DNA from: Caldilineaceae bacterium
GTDB lineage: Bacteria > Chloroflexota > Anaerolineae > Caldilineales > Caldilineaceae
Assembly: GCA_026708085.1 (NCBI GenBank)
Contig: JAPOVP010000099.1
Coordinates: 1 to 64,000 of the forward strand
DNA: 64,000 bases
Direction: 5' to 3'
A model generated the notes under the pieces. The model saw only the letters and a list, made by a program, of their open reading frames with translations, made no database searches and was not told where the DNA came from. Below are positions 8,292 to 16,857 of the stretch, piece by piece. Each line of letters begins with the position of its first letter. Positions within the stretch are counted from its first letter, which is position 1. The position numbers were made by a program, and so were the translations under genes.

Positions 8292-10682
8292 TTATCCGTC
8301 ATCTGAGGCAGTGTCTTCCTCCGAAGCGTCAACCACTTCCAGCGTGTAAGTCCCCTCTTCATCGCCAAGTGCAGAGCTGACTTCGACGATCAGTTGCAGA
8401 TCGCTGGGGACCTCCAGCTCCTCTAGCGCGGCGTCCGTATCATATGAATCGTCATCGGTCATGATCGGTGAGTCGCCGTCGAGATAGAGGGCTAGATAGG
8501 TATCGAACTCCTCGCTGCGGGCGAAGATACTGATCACGTCCCCCGCGGAGAGCGGAAGGGTGTACCGCACAACGGTTTGGGCTGCAAGCGTTCCCTCGAT
8601 GACATCTCCTATGGCGATCTCGCCGCCATCGATGGTTTCGACGGCCAACAACGAATCGAGGTGAGCAACGGCTGCGTCGAGCAGGACGTCATCGTCCTCA
8701 TCCGCCAGCAGCGTCTCTATTGTAATTGGCACCTGCACAGTAGGCACCACGCCTATGCCTTCGATATGGATTTCACCGTCGGCATCCACGGCTCGCCCGA
8801 TCGTAAACGTGAAATACTCATCGTCGGGCATCTTAATGCTCTTGATACTGCCGCCCAACCCCCCGGTGGGGTAATGACCGACGATGTGGGCACGGTCGTC
8901 GATGGTCAAGTCGTACGAGAAAAACTCACAGGCGCTGAGGCAGAACGGGCCGACGATGACAGCGACTTCGCCATCGTAACGCAGATCCTCGGCTGGCAGA
9001 TAGTAGCGGTCTTCTCCGTCCGGGTTGAAGTAGAACCCGCCCCGGTCCTCATCATAGTACCCGGCATTGCCGAGAACATGCGGCTCATGAAAGAAGTAGG
9101 CGGCCATCTGATCAGCGAGGAAGCCGCTGCCGCCGCCATTCTGGCGCATGTCGATGATGAGGCCGTTGACGGCGTAACGGTTCAAAGTGCGGATCATCCG
9201 TTCCCACAGCTGAACGGTCAACACGCTGTTGTCGGAAAAGCTGTCAATCTTTACGTAGCCGTAGTCGTTCTCGCCGTAGTCGCCCGCTTCCAGCAGCTTA
9301 TAGTCCACGGGGATTTCGAACCCGGTCGTCCCCCTGGCAAAGGAGGAAAAGCTGAAGCTGTCGTACTCGCTTATGACCTTCATCGTTTGCGTCACTTCTT
9401 CGCCATTCTCGTCCTTCCAGGTTAGCTCCACTTCCGTCTCGATTGGGAAGCGGACTGCATACCTCATCTGCTGTAAGCGCTTGAAGTGACTTGTGCTGAA
9501 CGGCGCGGAGTGCGCGACGGCGTTGCTGACGGCGTCGGCGATGGGGACCCCGTCAATGGCGACGATCTCGGTTCCGAGTTCAATACCGGCCGCCTCCGCT
9601 GGGCTGCCTTCAGTGACGAAATTGACGATTACCGGGCCTTCCTCCGTCTCCCGAATTGCGATACCCAGGCCGCCGGAGATGTCCTGCTGAAAATCTTCGC
9701 GTATGAAGGGCCCGCTCACATGACCGTCGGGGATCGACCAGCTGAAGTCGCGTAGCGCCCGCTGGTAGTCCCGAGAGTCTTCTTCGGCCTCTGCAGTCTC
9801 AAAGCGAGGCAGGAACTCCGTCCTCTTCGCCTCCCAGTCTATTCCCTTATACTCCGTAAACGCATACTCCTTCTTCAGCAGATCGATCAACGAATTGAAT
9901 GCCTCAGTATAGGACTGCTCGGAGTAGTCGACGAGCGCGATGCCCTCCGGTTCGATCAGATCGACCACAGGGTTACGTGAGCGGTCGAAACTGAATGGCT
10001 CGGCGTCCATAGTTACGATCGTATACCCTGCAGGCAGGATCACGATCGGGTCATCTTCAGTAAAGAGAAGCCCGTCCTCGCCGAAGCCGGAAGGAAATCC
10101 CTGCTCATCATCGGGGGCGTAGACAAGGAAGATACCTCCAACGATCTCCCGTTCCGTTTCAATCTCGTCGCTGATGCGCGTCGAAGCGTAGGCCGTTGAC
10201 CAGCCTCCGCCGTAGAGATCTCTCTCCTCCAGGAATGGGTCGCCAAAAGTATTGTCCCAGTAAGCAATTGCAAATACCTGCACGCCCTGGTCTTCTGACT
10301 CATCATTGTCGACATCGCGGTAGCTGCCCTGCGGTTCGATCGGGAGGGCAAGCGAATACTCGAACGGGGAGGTAAAGAAGTCCGATGTTATCTGGCCGAT
10401 AGTCTGGGATTCGACCGGCATAAGAAAGTGCTCGTTTCGGTCAACGAATCCAGCCTGGTCCTCAAGTATCACCAGCGGTTGCGCTACGCCGATTGTAAAG
10501 TAGGGCGCGGTGTAGTTGACACTTCCCGTAATTCTGACTGGCCCGCCCTCTTCATTTACGATTTCGGCCGCTGGGGGCGTCTCGCTGCTTTCCTGAGCGA
10601 GGGCATCGGTAGCCAAAAACGATCCCAAAATCAACACTGCAGCAAGTAGAACATAGATCCCTCCAACCAAACGTGCTCTCAT
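8292..10682 (-). CDS. Secreted S41 (C-terminal processing) protease with PDZ and PPC-like domains
   Basis: This 796-residue protein starts with a signal peptide (hydrophobic 7-25, cleavage near ATDALAQ). A PDZ-like segment (GGLGIAIRETEEGPVIVNF, then SPAEAAGIELG) precedes the S41 domain, whose candidate nucleophile is S583 in GPFCLSACEFF. Residues about 695-785 resemble a bacterial pre-peptidase C-terminal (PPC) domain, and the tail is acidic. S41 proteases cleave non-polar C termini outside the cytoplasm; a general base lysine was not assigned. AAGGAG precedes the ATG. Downstream is a strong terminator. The protein is very acidic, which suits a secreted location. Confidence 0.85.
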   Translation of the reverse strand: MRARLVGGIYVLLAAVLILGSFLATDALAQESSETPPAAEIVNEEGGPVRITGSVNYTAPYFTIGVAQPLVILEDQAGFVDRNEHFLMPVESQTIGQITSDFFTSPFEYSLALPIEPQGSYRDVDNDESEDQGVQVFAIAYWDNTFGDPFLEERDLYGGGWSTAYASTRISDEIETEREIVGGIFLVYAPDDEQGFPSGFGEDGLLFTEDDPIVILPAGYTIVTMDAEPFSFDRSRNPVVDLIEPEGIALVDYSEQSYTEAFNSLIDLLKKEYAFTEYKGIDWEAKRTEFLPRFETAEAEEDSRDYQRALRDFSWSIPDGHVSGPFIREDFQQDISGGLGIAIRETEEGPVIVNFVTEGSPAEAAGIELGTEIVAIDGVPIADAVSNAVAHSAPFSTSHFKRLQQMRYAVRFPIETEVELTWKDENGEEVTQTMKVISEYDSFSFSSFARGTTGFEIPVDYKLLEAGDYGENDYGYVKIDSFSDNSVLTVQLWERMIRTLNRYAVNGLIIDMRQNGGGSGFLADQMAAYFFHEPHVLGNAGYYDEDRGGFYFNPDGEDRYYLPAEDLRYDGEVAVIVGPFCLSACEFFSYDLTIDDRAHIVGHYPTGGLGGSIKSIKMPDDEYFTFTIGRAVDADGEIHIEGIGVVPTVQVPITIETLLADEDDDVLLDAAVAHLDSLLAVETIDGGEIAIGDVIEGTLAAQTVVRYTLPLSAGDVISIFARSEEFDTYLALYLDGDSPIMTDDDSYDTDAALEELEVPSDLQLIVEVSSALGDEEGTYTLEVVDASEEDTASDDG

Positions 10683-10755
10683 TCCTTTCTCCTTGTAGTA
10701 GTCCTATTGTCTCGACAAAGGGTTTTCCGGCAGACGCGATGCAGAAATAGCGGAT

Positions 10756-11724
10756 TCAGGTCAACCGGTTCCTCTCAAAATCAATCATATCATCCAGGAT
10801 TTTCGGCAACAAGTGGGTAGGCTTCCATCCGATTTCCTCGGCGATTTTCGAGATATCCGGTACTCGCCTACGCAAATCCTCAAACCCTGCGGCGTAGGCC
10901 TGGCCGTAGGGAAGGTAGTGGATCGGCGAAGCAGAATCGGCGCGATCGACGACCTGTTCGGCCAGCTCGCGAATTGTCACCTCCTGACTGCTGCCGATAT
11001 TGTAAATCTGTCCACTGGCTGACGTTCGGCCCAGCAGCCCAACTATCGCCTGCACTACGTCAGCTACATGACAGAAGCAGCGAGTCTGCATGCCGTCGCC
11101 ATAGACGGTCACAGGCTGACCCCGCAGAGCCTGCCTGATAAACCTTGGCAGAACCATACCAAAACGGCCGGATTGCCTCGGCCCAACGACGTTGAAGAAG
11201 CGCAAAATTGTAAGCGGAAGTCCGAACTCCTGGTGGGCGGCGAGCGCGAGAAACTCGTCGAGCAGCTTGGTGGCGGCATAGACCCACCGCGTGGTGTTGG
11301 GTGGACCGAGGATCAGGTCGTCGCTTTCGGAGTAAGGCAGTGATCTGCTCTTGCCGTAAACTTCGCTGCTACTGGCTATCAGAGTATGGCACCCGTACTG
11401 CCTGGCAGCTGCCAGCAGGGCGTGTGTGCCGAGGACGTTGGTCTCTATCGTCTGGGTGGGGTGCTCCAGGATAAGCTGCACGCCCACCGCGGCCGCCAGA
11501 TGCACAATTGCGTCAGCGCGACCTGCAAGTTTGTCCAGCGCAGCAGCATCGTCAAGACCGGCTTGGACAAATGAGAAGCAAGGATGCCCCTGAAGAACTT
11601 GGATGTTTGCTGCCGCACCTGTGCTGAGATTGTCAAGAACGGAAACTGAATCGCCGCGCTGCAGCAAGGCGTCCGCGAGGTGGCTGCCGATGAATCCGGC
11701 GCCGCCGGTAATCAGAATCTGCAT
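10756..11724 (-). CDS. NAD-dependent nucleotide-sugar epimerase/dehydratase (extended SDR)
   Basis: This 322-residue extended SDR has the NAD-binding GGAGFIGSHL at the start, the catalytic serines in ASSSEVYG and the YxxxK pair in VYAATK. The sequence resembles UDP-glucose 4-epimerases and UDP-glucuronate decarboxylases, which prepare sugars for cell-surface glycans; the exact substrate cannot be told. I chose the ATG at 11724 because AAGGA at 11734-11730 sits 5 nt upstream, too close to the ATG at 11730. It lies 89 nt downstream of purH on the same strand, and a palindrome in that gap may partly separate them. Confidence 0.85.
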   Translation of the reverse strand: MQILITGGAGFIGSHLADALLQRGDSVSVLDNLSTGAAANIQVLQGHPCFSFVQAGLDDAAALDKLAGRADAIVHLAAAVGVQLILEHPTQTIETNVLGTHALLAAARQYGCHTLIASSSEVYGKSRSLPYSESDDLILGPPNTTRWVYAATKLLDEFLALAAHQEFGLPLTILRFFNVVGPRQSGRFGMVLPRFIRQALRGQPVTVYGDGMQTRCFCHVADVVQAIVGLLGRTSASGQIYNIGSSQEVTIRELAEQVVDRADSASPIHYLPYGQAYAAGFEDLRRRVPDISKIAEEIGWKPTHLLPKILDDMIDFERNRLT

Positions 11725-11764
11725 AGGCATCCTTGCCTGTTAGAAAGTCCCTGTGGCTGTGCCG

Positions 11765-11798
11765 GTGACAGGAAACGCATTCAGGGGCAGCCTGTCAC
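11765..11798. repeat. Inverted repeat after purH
   Basis: GTGACAGG (11765-11772) and CCTGTCAC (11791-11798) form a perfect 8-bp stem with an 18-nt loop, between the purH stop and the epimerase start. No T-run follows. It could weaken read-through from purH or stabilise the mRNA end. Confidence 0.4.
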
Positions 11799-11813
11799 TG
11801 ACCGAAAGCCACT

Positions 11814-13361
11814 CTAGTGCCGAAAATGCCGCGTACCGGTCAAGGCCATCACCAGCCCCAGACGGTTGCAACTTGTGATCACTTCCTCATCACGGATGGA
11901 GCCCCCGGGCTGTACGACAGCGGCAATACCGTGGGCAGCTGCGGCTTCGATGCCGTCGGCGAACGGAAAGAAGGCGTCTGACGCCATGACCGCGCCGCGT
12001 GCTCTTTCTCCCGCCTTGTGGCCGGCAAGCATGACCGAGTCGACGCGACTCATCTGGCCGGCGCCCACGCCAACGGTCGCTCGATTCTTGACGTATACGA
12101 TGGCGTTGCTCTTGACATGGCGGCAGACGCGCCAGGCGAACGCGAGATCGGCCAGCTGTTTCGCATCGGGCAGCCTTTCGGTGACGATGCGCCAGTTGGA
12201 AGGATCAAAGTCTTGCTGGCTGTTGTCTAACTCCTGGACTAGGGCGCCGCCGTAGACGGTGCGGATGTCTTGTGAACGGGCGGCGGCACCGCATGCGCGT
12301 AATATTCGCAGGTTTTTCTTGCGTTGGAGCAACGACAGTGCGTCCTCGTCGAATGCGGGCGCGGCCACAATCTCGACGAATAGCTTTGCCATCTTCTCGG
12401 CGGTCTCCCTGTCGAGCGTCCGGTTTACCGAAATGATGCTGCCAAAGGCACTTACCGGGTCAGAGGCAAGGGCTTCGTCATAGGCACTTGCCAGGGAGTC
12501 GGCCGAGGCGAGCCCGCATGGATTGCTGTGCTTAATTATCGCCACAGTCGGCGCATCGAAGTCCTGGGCCGCCTGCCAGCTGCCATCCAGGTCCAGCCAG
12601 TTGTTGTAGCTCATCTCCTGTCCGTGGAGTTGCTCAAACGCGGGAGGGGCGCCGCTGTGCCGGTAGAAAGCGCCCTGTTGATGGGGATTTTCGCCATAGC
12701 GCATCACCTGCACACGTTCAAGATTCAGCTGGATCGACGGGGGCATCTCGTCCCTGCTGTCCTTCAGTAGATGATCCTGCAGCGCCTGCTGGGCAAGAAA
12801 TTCGGAGATAGCCGCATCGTAGTGGGCGGTATGGCGAAAAGCCTTCAGCGCCAGTGCCTGCCTGATTTCGGCGTCCGGTCCACCGTTTGCAATGGCCGGC
12901 CCCACTCTCTCATAGTCGGATGGATCGCAAATGACCGTCACCGATTCAAAATTCTTGGCCGCGGCGCGCAAAAGGGCCACGCCGCCAATGTCGATCTGCT
13001 CCACGGCTTCAGCTAAGGTAACGCCCTCCACGGCAACTGTCAGTTGAAAGGGATAAAGGTTAACGACGACCAAATCGATCGGGAGGAGTCCTTGCTGTTC
13101 CAGTTCAGCAAGGTGTTCCTGAGTGCGGCGGGCGAGAATGCCGCCGTGTATTGCCGGATGCAGAGTCTTGACACGACCGTCAAGAAGTTCAGGAAAACCG
13201 GTGAGGGCCTCAGTGGGCGTAACCGGCAGACCGGCTTCGGCAAGCTGAGTGGCCGAGCCGCCGCTGGCGACCAGCTCGACGCCGGCGTCGTGAAGTTTCT
13301 GTGCAAAGGAGGTGAGGCCGGTCTTGTCGGAAACGGAGATCAGTGCGCGTTGGTATGACAT
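11814..13361 (-). CDS. purH: Bifunctional AICAR formyltransferase/IMP cyclohydrolase
   Basis: This 515-residue enzyme performs the last two steps of IMP synthesis. The N-terminal MGS-like IMP cyclohydrolase domain (1-about 190) begins RALISVSDKTG and has SGGSAT and DGRVKTLHPAIHGG. The transformylase domain follows with the catalytic KHSNPCG. I start it at 13361 because GGAG lies 7 nt upstream and because the frame further upstream is non-conserved leader. The length equals the family norm. The leader carries a ZTP riboswitch, which fits a gene whose substrate ZMP/AICAR is the riboswitch ligand. Confidence 0.96.
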   Translation of the reverse strand: MSYQRALISVSDKTGLTSFAQKLHDAGVELVASGGSATQLAEAGLPVTPTEALTGFPELLDGRVKTLHPAIHGGILARRTQEHLAELEQQGLLPIDLVVVNLYPFQLTVAVEGVTLAEAVEQIDIGGVALLRAAAKNFESVTVICDPSDYERVGPAIANGGPDAEIRQALALKAFRHTAHYDAAISEFLAQQALQDHLLKDSRDEMPPSIQLNLERVQVMRYGENPHQQGAFYRHSGAPPAFEQLHGQEMSYNNWLDLDGSWQAAQDFDAPTVAIIKHSNPCGLASADSLASAYDEALASDPVSAFGSIISVNRTLDRETAEKMAKLFVEIVAAPAFDEDALSLLQRKKNLRILRACGAAARSQDIRTVYGGALVQELDNSQQDFDPSNWRIVTERLPDAKQLADLAFAWRVCRHVKSNAIVYVKNRATVGVGAGQMSRVDSVMLAGHKAGERARGAVMASDAFFPFADGIEAAAAHGIAAVVQPGGSIRDEEVITSCNRLGLVMALTGTRHFRH

Positions 13362-13394
13362 GGAGACGCTCCTGTATGGACGCAAAGGTTCTGA

Positions 13395-13430
13395 CAAACG
13401 AAAGAGGCAGTCGGATGAAACCCAACTGCC
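13395..13430 (-). terminator. Attenuator hairpin between the ZTP aptamer and purH
   Basis: On the minus strand GGCAGTTGG (13430-13422) pairs with CCGACTGCC (13414-13406), nine pairs with one G-U, around a GTTTCAT loop. TCTTTCGTTT follows as a weak T-rich tail. It starts right behind the conserved CTGGGC of the aptamer, as expected for the expression platform of a transcription-controlling ON switch. Confidence 0.65.
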
Positions 13431-13548
13431 CCAGCCCAGGCGATCGACTGTGCACAAAAGGAAAAGGTCCCGCTCCTCTCCCCCGTGGTGTTTCTCCACC
13501 CATCTGAAGGGCCTGCCCAATTGCCAGTCTGGCATAGAAAGGGCCCTT
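13431..13548 (-). ncRNA. ZTP (pfl motif) riboswitch upstream of purH
   Basis: Minus-strand landmarks appear in the known order. There is a 5' P1 strand GGGCCCTTTCT (13546-13536), then AGACTGGCAA (13530-13521), then the P2 hairpin GTGGAGAAACACCAC (13499-13485). A GGGGGAG...GCGGGACC stretch that can close P1 comes next. After a linker comes the hallmark pseudoknot/ligand segment CGCCTGGGC (13442-13434). ZTP riboswitches sense ZMP/ZTP, which build up when 10-formyl-tetrahydrofolate is short, and turn on purine/one-carbon genes such as purH. The gene downstream is exactly that target. P1 has one mismatch. I judged this from the motif; a covariance search was not run. Confidence 0.82.
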
Positions 13549-13748
13549 AGGTTCGCCAGTCGAGGAGCTCCCCTTTTATTGATCCGCATGGTATCACAGG
13601 CCCAAGACCCGGGCCAAAGGAAGCCAACCCTGACTACAAAAACCCTGATGTCAATTAGCTGCAGTTTCTGGGCTGGATTGGCGCCAAGCCTGCAGCAGTC
13701 ATCGTTCAATCCAAAGTGACGAAAAAATGCCCTGATCCAACTGCTGTC

Positions 13749-13757
13749 TGCTATACT
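13749..13757 (+). promoter_or_regulatory. Extended -10 promoter for gnd
   Basis: TGCTATACT lies 51 nt before the gnd ATG, with no clear -35. The same TGnTATACT form precedes mreB and nuoA2. The gap 13362-13807 otherwise holds the purH leader and its unassigned promoter. Confidence 0.6.
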
Positions 13758-13807
13758 GTGCAGGAATTCGCGAACGAAAGAAATGCACTGAGATAAGGAG
13801 AGAACGA

Positions 13808-15235
13808 ATGCCTGATGCCACAGCCCCGTGCGGAGATATTGCCGTTTCCGGCCTGGCCGTAATGGGACAGAATCTGGTGCTTAACCTCGAGCGAAACGGC
13901 TACAATGTCGTTGTTCACAATCGCACCACATCCAAAATGACCGATTTCGCAGCTGAGCATGCTGGCAAGAATCTGATCCCCGCGGTAACGATGGAGGAGA
14001 TGGTGGCGAATCTTGTTCGACCGCGGCGCATGCTGTTGATGGTGCAGGCTGGGCGGCCTGTCGACGCGGTGCTCGACGCCCTTGTGCCGCTGCTGGATGA
14101 GGGTGATATTGTCATGGACGGCGGCAACAGCTACTTCCCGGACACAGAGCGGCGCAGTCACGACCTGACGGCCAAGGGACTGGTCTACATGGGTGTCGGC
14201 GTCAGTGGAGGCGAGGAAGGCGCACTTTGGGGTCCGTCGATTATGCCTGGCGGAGCGGCAGAAGGTTGGGAAGCAGTCGGTCCGATGTTGCGAGCCATCT
14301 CCGCTAAAGCAGAGGAAGACGGCGAACCCTGTGTCAGCTACATAGGTCGCGGCGGCGCCGGCCACTATGTGAAGATGGTTCACAATGGCATCGAATATGG
14401 TGACATGCAGCTCATAGCAGAGGCATACGACATTTTGCAGCAAGTACTGGGGCTGAGCCCAAGTGAGTTGGCCGAGGTGTTTGCCGACTGGAACGAAGGT
14501 GAGTTGGACAGCTTCCTGATCGAAATCACGAGCAAGATCTTCCGCAGGCTGGACGAAGAGAGCGGCCGCGCGCTGGTGGACATGGTGCTTGACAAAGCGC
14601 AACAGAAGGGCACCGGAAAATGGACTAGCCAGAACGCCATGGATGTAGGCGCGCCGATTCCTACAATCAACAGCGCAGTCACCGGCCGCATAATTTCCTC
14701 GCTGAAGGAGGAGCGTGTCGCCGCTTCTGCGCAGCTGCCGGGCCCTGAAACGCAATCCTATGAGGGCGACGGCCAGGAACTGATCGACGCTACCCGTGAC
14801 GCCTTGTTTGCGAGCAAGATCAGTGCCTACGCGCAGGGGATGGCGTTGTTGCGCCAGGCAAGTGAGGAGTACGATTACGGGCTGAATCTGGGTGAGATCG
14901 CGGCAATCTGGCGGGCCGGCTGCATCATTCGGGCCCGCTTCCTTAACCGCATAACCGACGCCTACAACCGCAATCCCGCGTTGACGAACCTGCTGCTGGA
15001 TGACGAGTTTCGGGCAGCGGTCACCAAGAGGCTGCCCGCCTGGCGCAAGGTAATCCAGTTGGCGGTGGCGAGAGGCATCCCTACACCGGCGTTCAGTGCC
15101 AGCCTGGCCTACTATGATAGCTATCGCAGTTCGCGCCTGCCGGCCAATCTGATCCAGGCACAGCGCGATTTCTTTGGCGCGCACACTTACGAGCGCACCG
15201 ACAGAGAAGGCATCTTTCACAGTGAATGGGAGTGA
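13808..15235 (+). CDS. gnd: 6-phosphogluconate dehydrogenase, decarboxylating
   Basis: This 475-residue enzyme oxidises 6-phosphogluconate to ribulose 5-phosphate and CO2 with NADP in the cytoplasm. Visible marks are the dinucleotide loop GLAVMGQNL with the NADP-type arginine in HNRTTSK, the substrate-binding GVSGGEEGAL, the catalytic lysine and asparagine in HYVKMVHNGIEYGDMQ, and a C-terminal helical domain with SSRLPANLIQAQRD. Length matches the family norm of about 470. GGAGA precedes the ATG. A long open frame on the opposite strand is a codon-bias shadow. Confidence 0.97.
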   Translation: MPDATAPCGDIAVSGLAVMGQNLVLNLERNGYNVVVHNRTTSKMTDFAAEHAGKNLIPAVTMEEMVANLVRPRRMLLMVQAGRPVDAVLDALVPLLDEGDIVMDGGNSYFPDTERRSHDLTAKGLVYMGVGVSGGEEGALWGPSIMPGGAAEGWEAVGPMLRAISAKAEEDGEPCVSYIGRGGAGHYVKMVHNGIEYGDMQLIAEAYDILQQVLGLSPSELAEVFADWNEGELDSFLIEITSKIFRRLDEESGRALVDMVLDKAQQKGTGKWTSQNAMDVGAPIPTINSAVTGRIISSLKEERVAASAQLPGPETQSYEGDGQELIDATRDALFASKISAYAQGMALLRQASEEYDYGLNLGEIAAIWRAGCIIRARFLNRITDAYNRNPALTNLLLDDEFRAAVTKRLPAWRKVIQLAVARGIPTPAFSASLAYYDSYRSSRLPANLIQAQRDFFGAHTYERTDREGIFHSEWE

Positions 15236-15903
15236 GACCACAGTTGGTTAACCGCTGGCACGCTGCGATACCCTTAATTCTTATATTGGGTGCAGTGTGG
15301 ATCTGGATTAGCCGTCCGTCCGTCGTCGAATCGAGATTCGATACCCCGCGGCCGGCGCTGTACCACCCGGCCCCCGATTTCACGCTGCCCCGCTTCAGTT
15401 TGAGCGGGGCAGCCGGGGATCTGTTCACCCTATCAGAGGAGAAGGGGAGGCCAATCGTCTTGAATTTCTGGGCGACCTGGTGCGGTCCGTGCCGTCGAGA
15501 GTTTCCGGCCCTGCAGGCTGCGGCCGTGCGCCACGGGGGTTGCACGTCTCCGGGCGCGTCAGATGGAGAGAGCCAGCGCGGTCAGAGCGGCCCCGCCCAG
15601 AATTCGGACTGTGTACTGTTCATTGGCGTAAACCAGGGAGAAAACGAAGACACTGTCGCTCGCTTTCTGAATGAAGTAGGTGGCCCGTCAGCAGTAAGCG
15701 AGAGTTCGCCGGCCAATCAGTCCGATGGCACGTCGGAGTTTGAAATCATCCTGGACCGCTCTCTGGAAGTAGGACAGCGCTACAACGTACAGGGGCTGCC
15801 CCTCACCTATTTCATCGACACTGAAGGGAGAATCCTGGGGGTATGGTCGGGCGAAATGAACAGTGTCATACTGGCAGAGCAGATCGCTGAAATTTTGCCG
15901 TAA
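15226..15903 (+). CDS. Membrane-anchored TlpA/ResA-like thioredoxin
   Basis: This 225-residue protein has one N-terminal membrane helix (about 13-29) and an extracytoplasmic thioredoxin domain with the redox pair C86/C89 in ATWCGPCR and the cis-proline in GLPLTYF. Such proteins reduce cytochrome c apoproteins or other exported disulfides. Between the active-site helix and the next strand is an insertion (about 104-129) rich in Gly/Ser with two extra cysteines, absent from typical ResA. The start overlaps the gnd end by 10 nt, and the stop shares a base with the next gene's start. Confidence 0.85.
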   Translation: MGVRPQLVNRWHAAIPLILILGAVWIWISRPSVVESRFDTPRPALYHPAPDFTLPRFSLSGAAGDLFTLSEEKGRPIVLNFWATWCGPCRREFPALQAAAVRHGGCTSPGASDGESQRGQSGPAQNSDCVLFIGVNQGENEDTVARFLNEVGGPSAVSESSPANQSDGTSEFEIILDRSLEVGQRYNVQGLPLTYFIDTEGRILGVWSGEMNSVILAEQIAEILP

Positions 15904-16805
15904 TGACAGAGCGCGAGAAGCTGGCTGAGGTCTTGCGCCATCTGAAACTCGATAGCGCAACCCTGGTGGGCAGAGGCATGACCTCCTCCCTGTACGATAT
16001 CGACGGTGGGCGCGTCCTGAAAATCCACAACGGTCCCCAGGATCAAGGATATCTTCCGCGGTTACAGCGATTTTCGGAGCAGCTTCAAGGATACTCCTTT
16101 CCCTTCTCCGTACCACTCATCTACAAATGCGGAGCAGTCGGGGAGATTCACTATCATGTCGAACGGCGGCTCCCCGGCCGGGACTTTGCCGAGGTCTTTC
16201 CCCGCCTGACCTCGGCCGAACGGCGAAGCGCAATTGCATCCTTTCTGGATGGTCTTACCCCTTTGCACGCTGTGCATATGTCCCAACTGCCATACGGCGA
16301 GCCGCTCAACGTACAGGAAGAGATTACCTCGGAAACCTGGCCTGGTTATCTGCAGGCGCGAATCGCGGCAACCCTGGCCTACTCATATTCTGATCTGCAG
16401 AAGGACCTGGCCAATGTCGATCGGATTTTGGAAGAGTTCTACCGGGAAATCAGCAGTCTGCCCCCGCGGCCGCCAAAATGCCTGGTCCACGGAGATTATT
16501 TCCCAGGGAATGTCCTGTGTGACGAAAGGGGACTCTTGACGGCCGTCGTAGATTTCAGCCCGCTGACCCTGATCGGCGACCCTCTTGTGGATCTGGCCGG
16601 CGCCTACTACTTCTGCCGCATCTACGACTTTGTAACCGAGTCGGACTACGAATTCTTGCGCAGCCAGATAACCGGGCGATACGGCTCCCACTGCTGGCAA
16701 CGAATCGACCTCTATTACACCTTCTATAGCTTTCGTTTCAGCGACTGCAAGATCCCCGACAACCACACCTACCGCTGGTGCCTGCGCCGCCTGCGCGCAC
16801 TGTAA
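15903..16805 (+). CDS. Phosphotransferase of the APH/choline kinase-like fold
   Basis: This 300-residue protein has K40 in the ATP-binding lobe (RVLKIH), the catalytic loop HGDYFPGNVL (196-205) and the metal aspartate in VVDFSPLTLIGDPLVD. These define the aminoglycoside phosphotransferase/choline kinase superfamily, which phosphorylates small molecules. Substrate cannot be told; most such chromosomal genes are not resistance genes. Its first base overlaps the thioredoxin gene's stop, so it is cotranscribed with gnd and the thioredoxin. Confidence 0.8.
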   Translation: MTEREKLAEVLRHLKLDSATLVGRGMTSSLYDIDGGRVLKIHNGPQDQGYLPRLQRFSEQLQGYSFPFSVPLIYKCGAVGEIHYHVERRLPGRDFAEVFPRLTSAERRSAIASFLDGLTPLHAVHMSQLPYGEPLNVQEEITSETWPGYLQARIAATLAYSYSDLQKDLANVDRILEEFYREISSLPPRPPKCLVHGDYFPGNVLCDERGLLTAVVDFSPLTLIGDPLVDLAGAYYFCRIYDFVTESDYEFLRSQITGRYGSHCWQRIDLYYTFYSFRFSDCKIPDNHTYRWCLRRLRAL

Positions 16806-16857
16806 GTCTAACTCCCTCAAGCAGTACGAGCACAGTGGACTGCAGTAGCAGATATCT

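Noticed and set aside
13551-13720. N-terminal extension of PurH reaching to 13709
   Set aside because: That sequence is the ZTP riboswitch and promoter region. The true start at 13361 has a ribosome site and begins the conserved domain.
13751-15241. A 496-residue open frame on the strand opposite gnd
   Set aside because: It covers gnd exactly, lacks any recognisable domain, and comes from the codon bias of gnd. gnd itself has all family motifs and a good ribosome site.
15903-16805. Aminoglycoside resistance gene
   Set aside because: The fold matches, but it is coupled to gnd and a thioredoxin gene, with no mobile context. The superfamily covers many small-molecule kinases.
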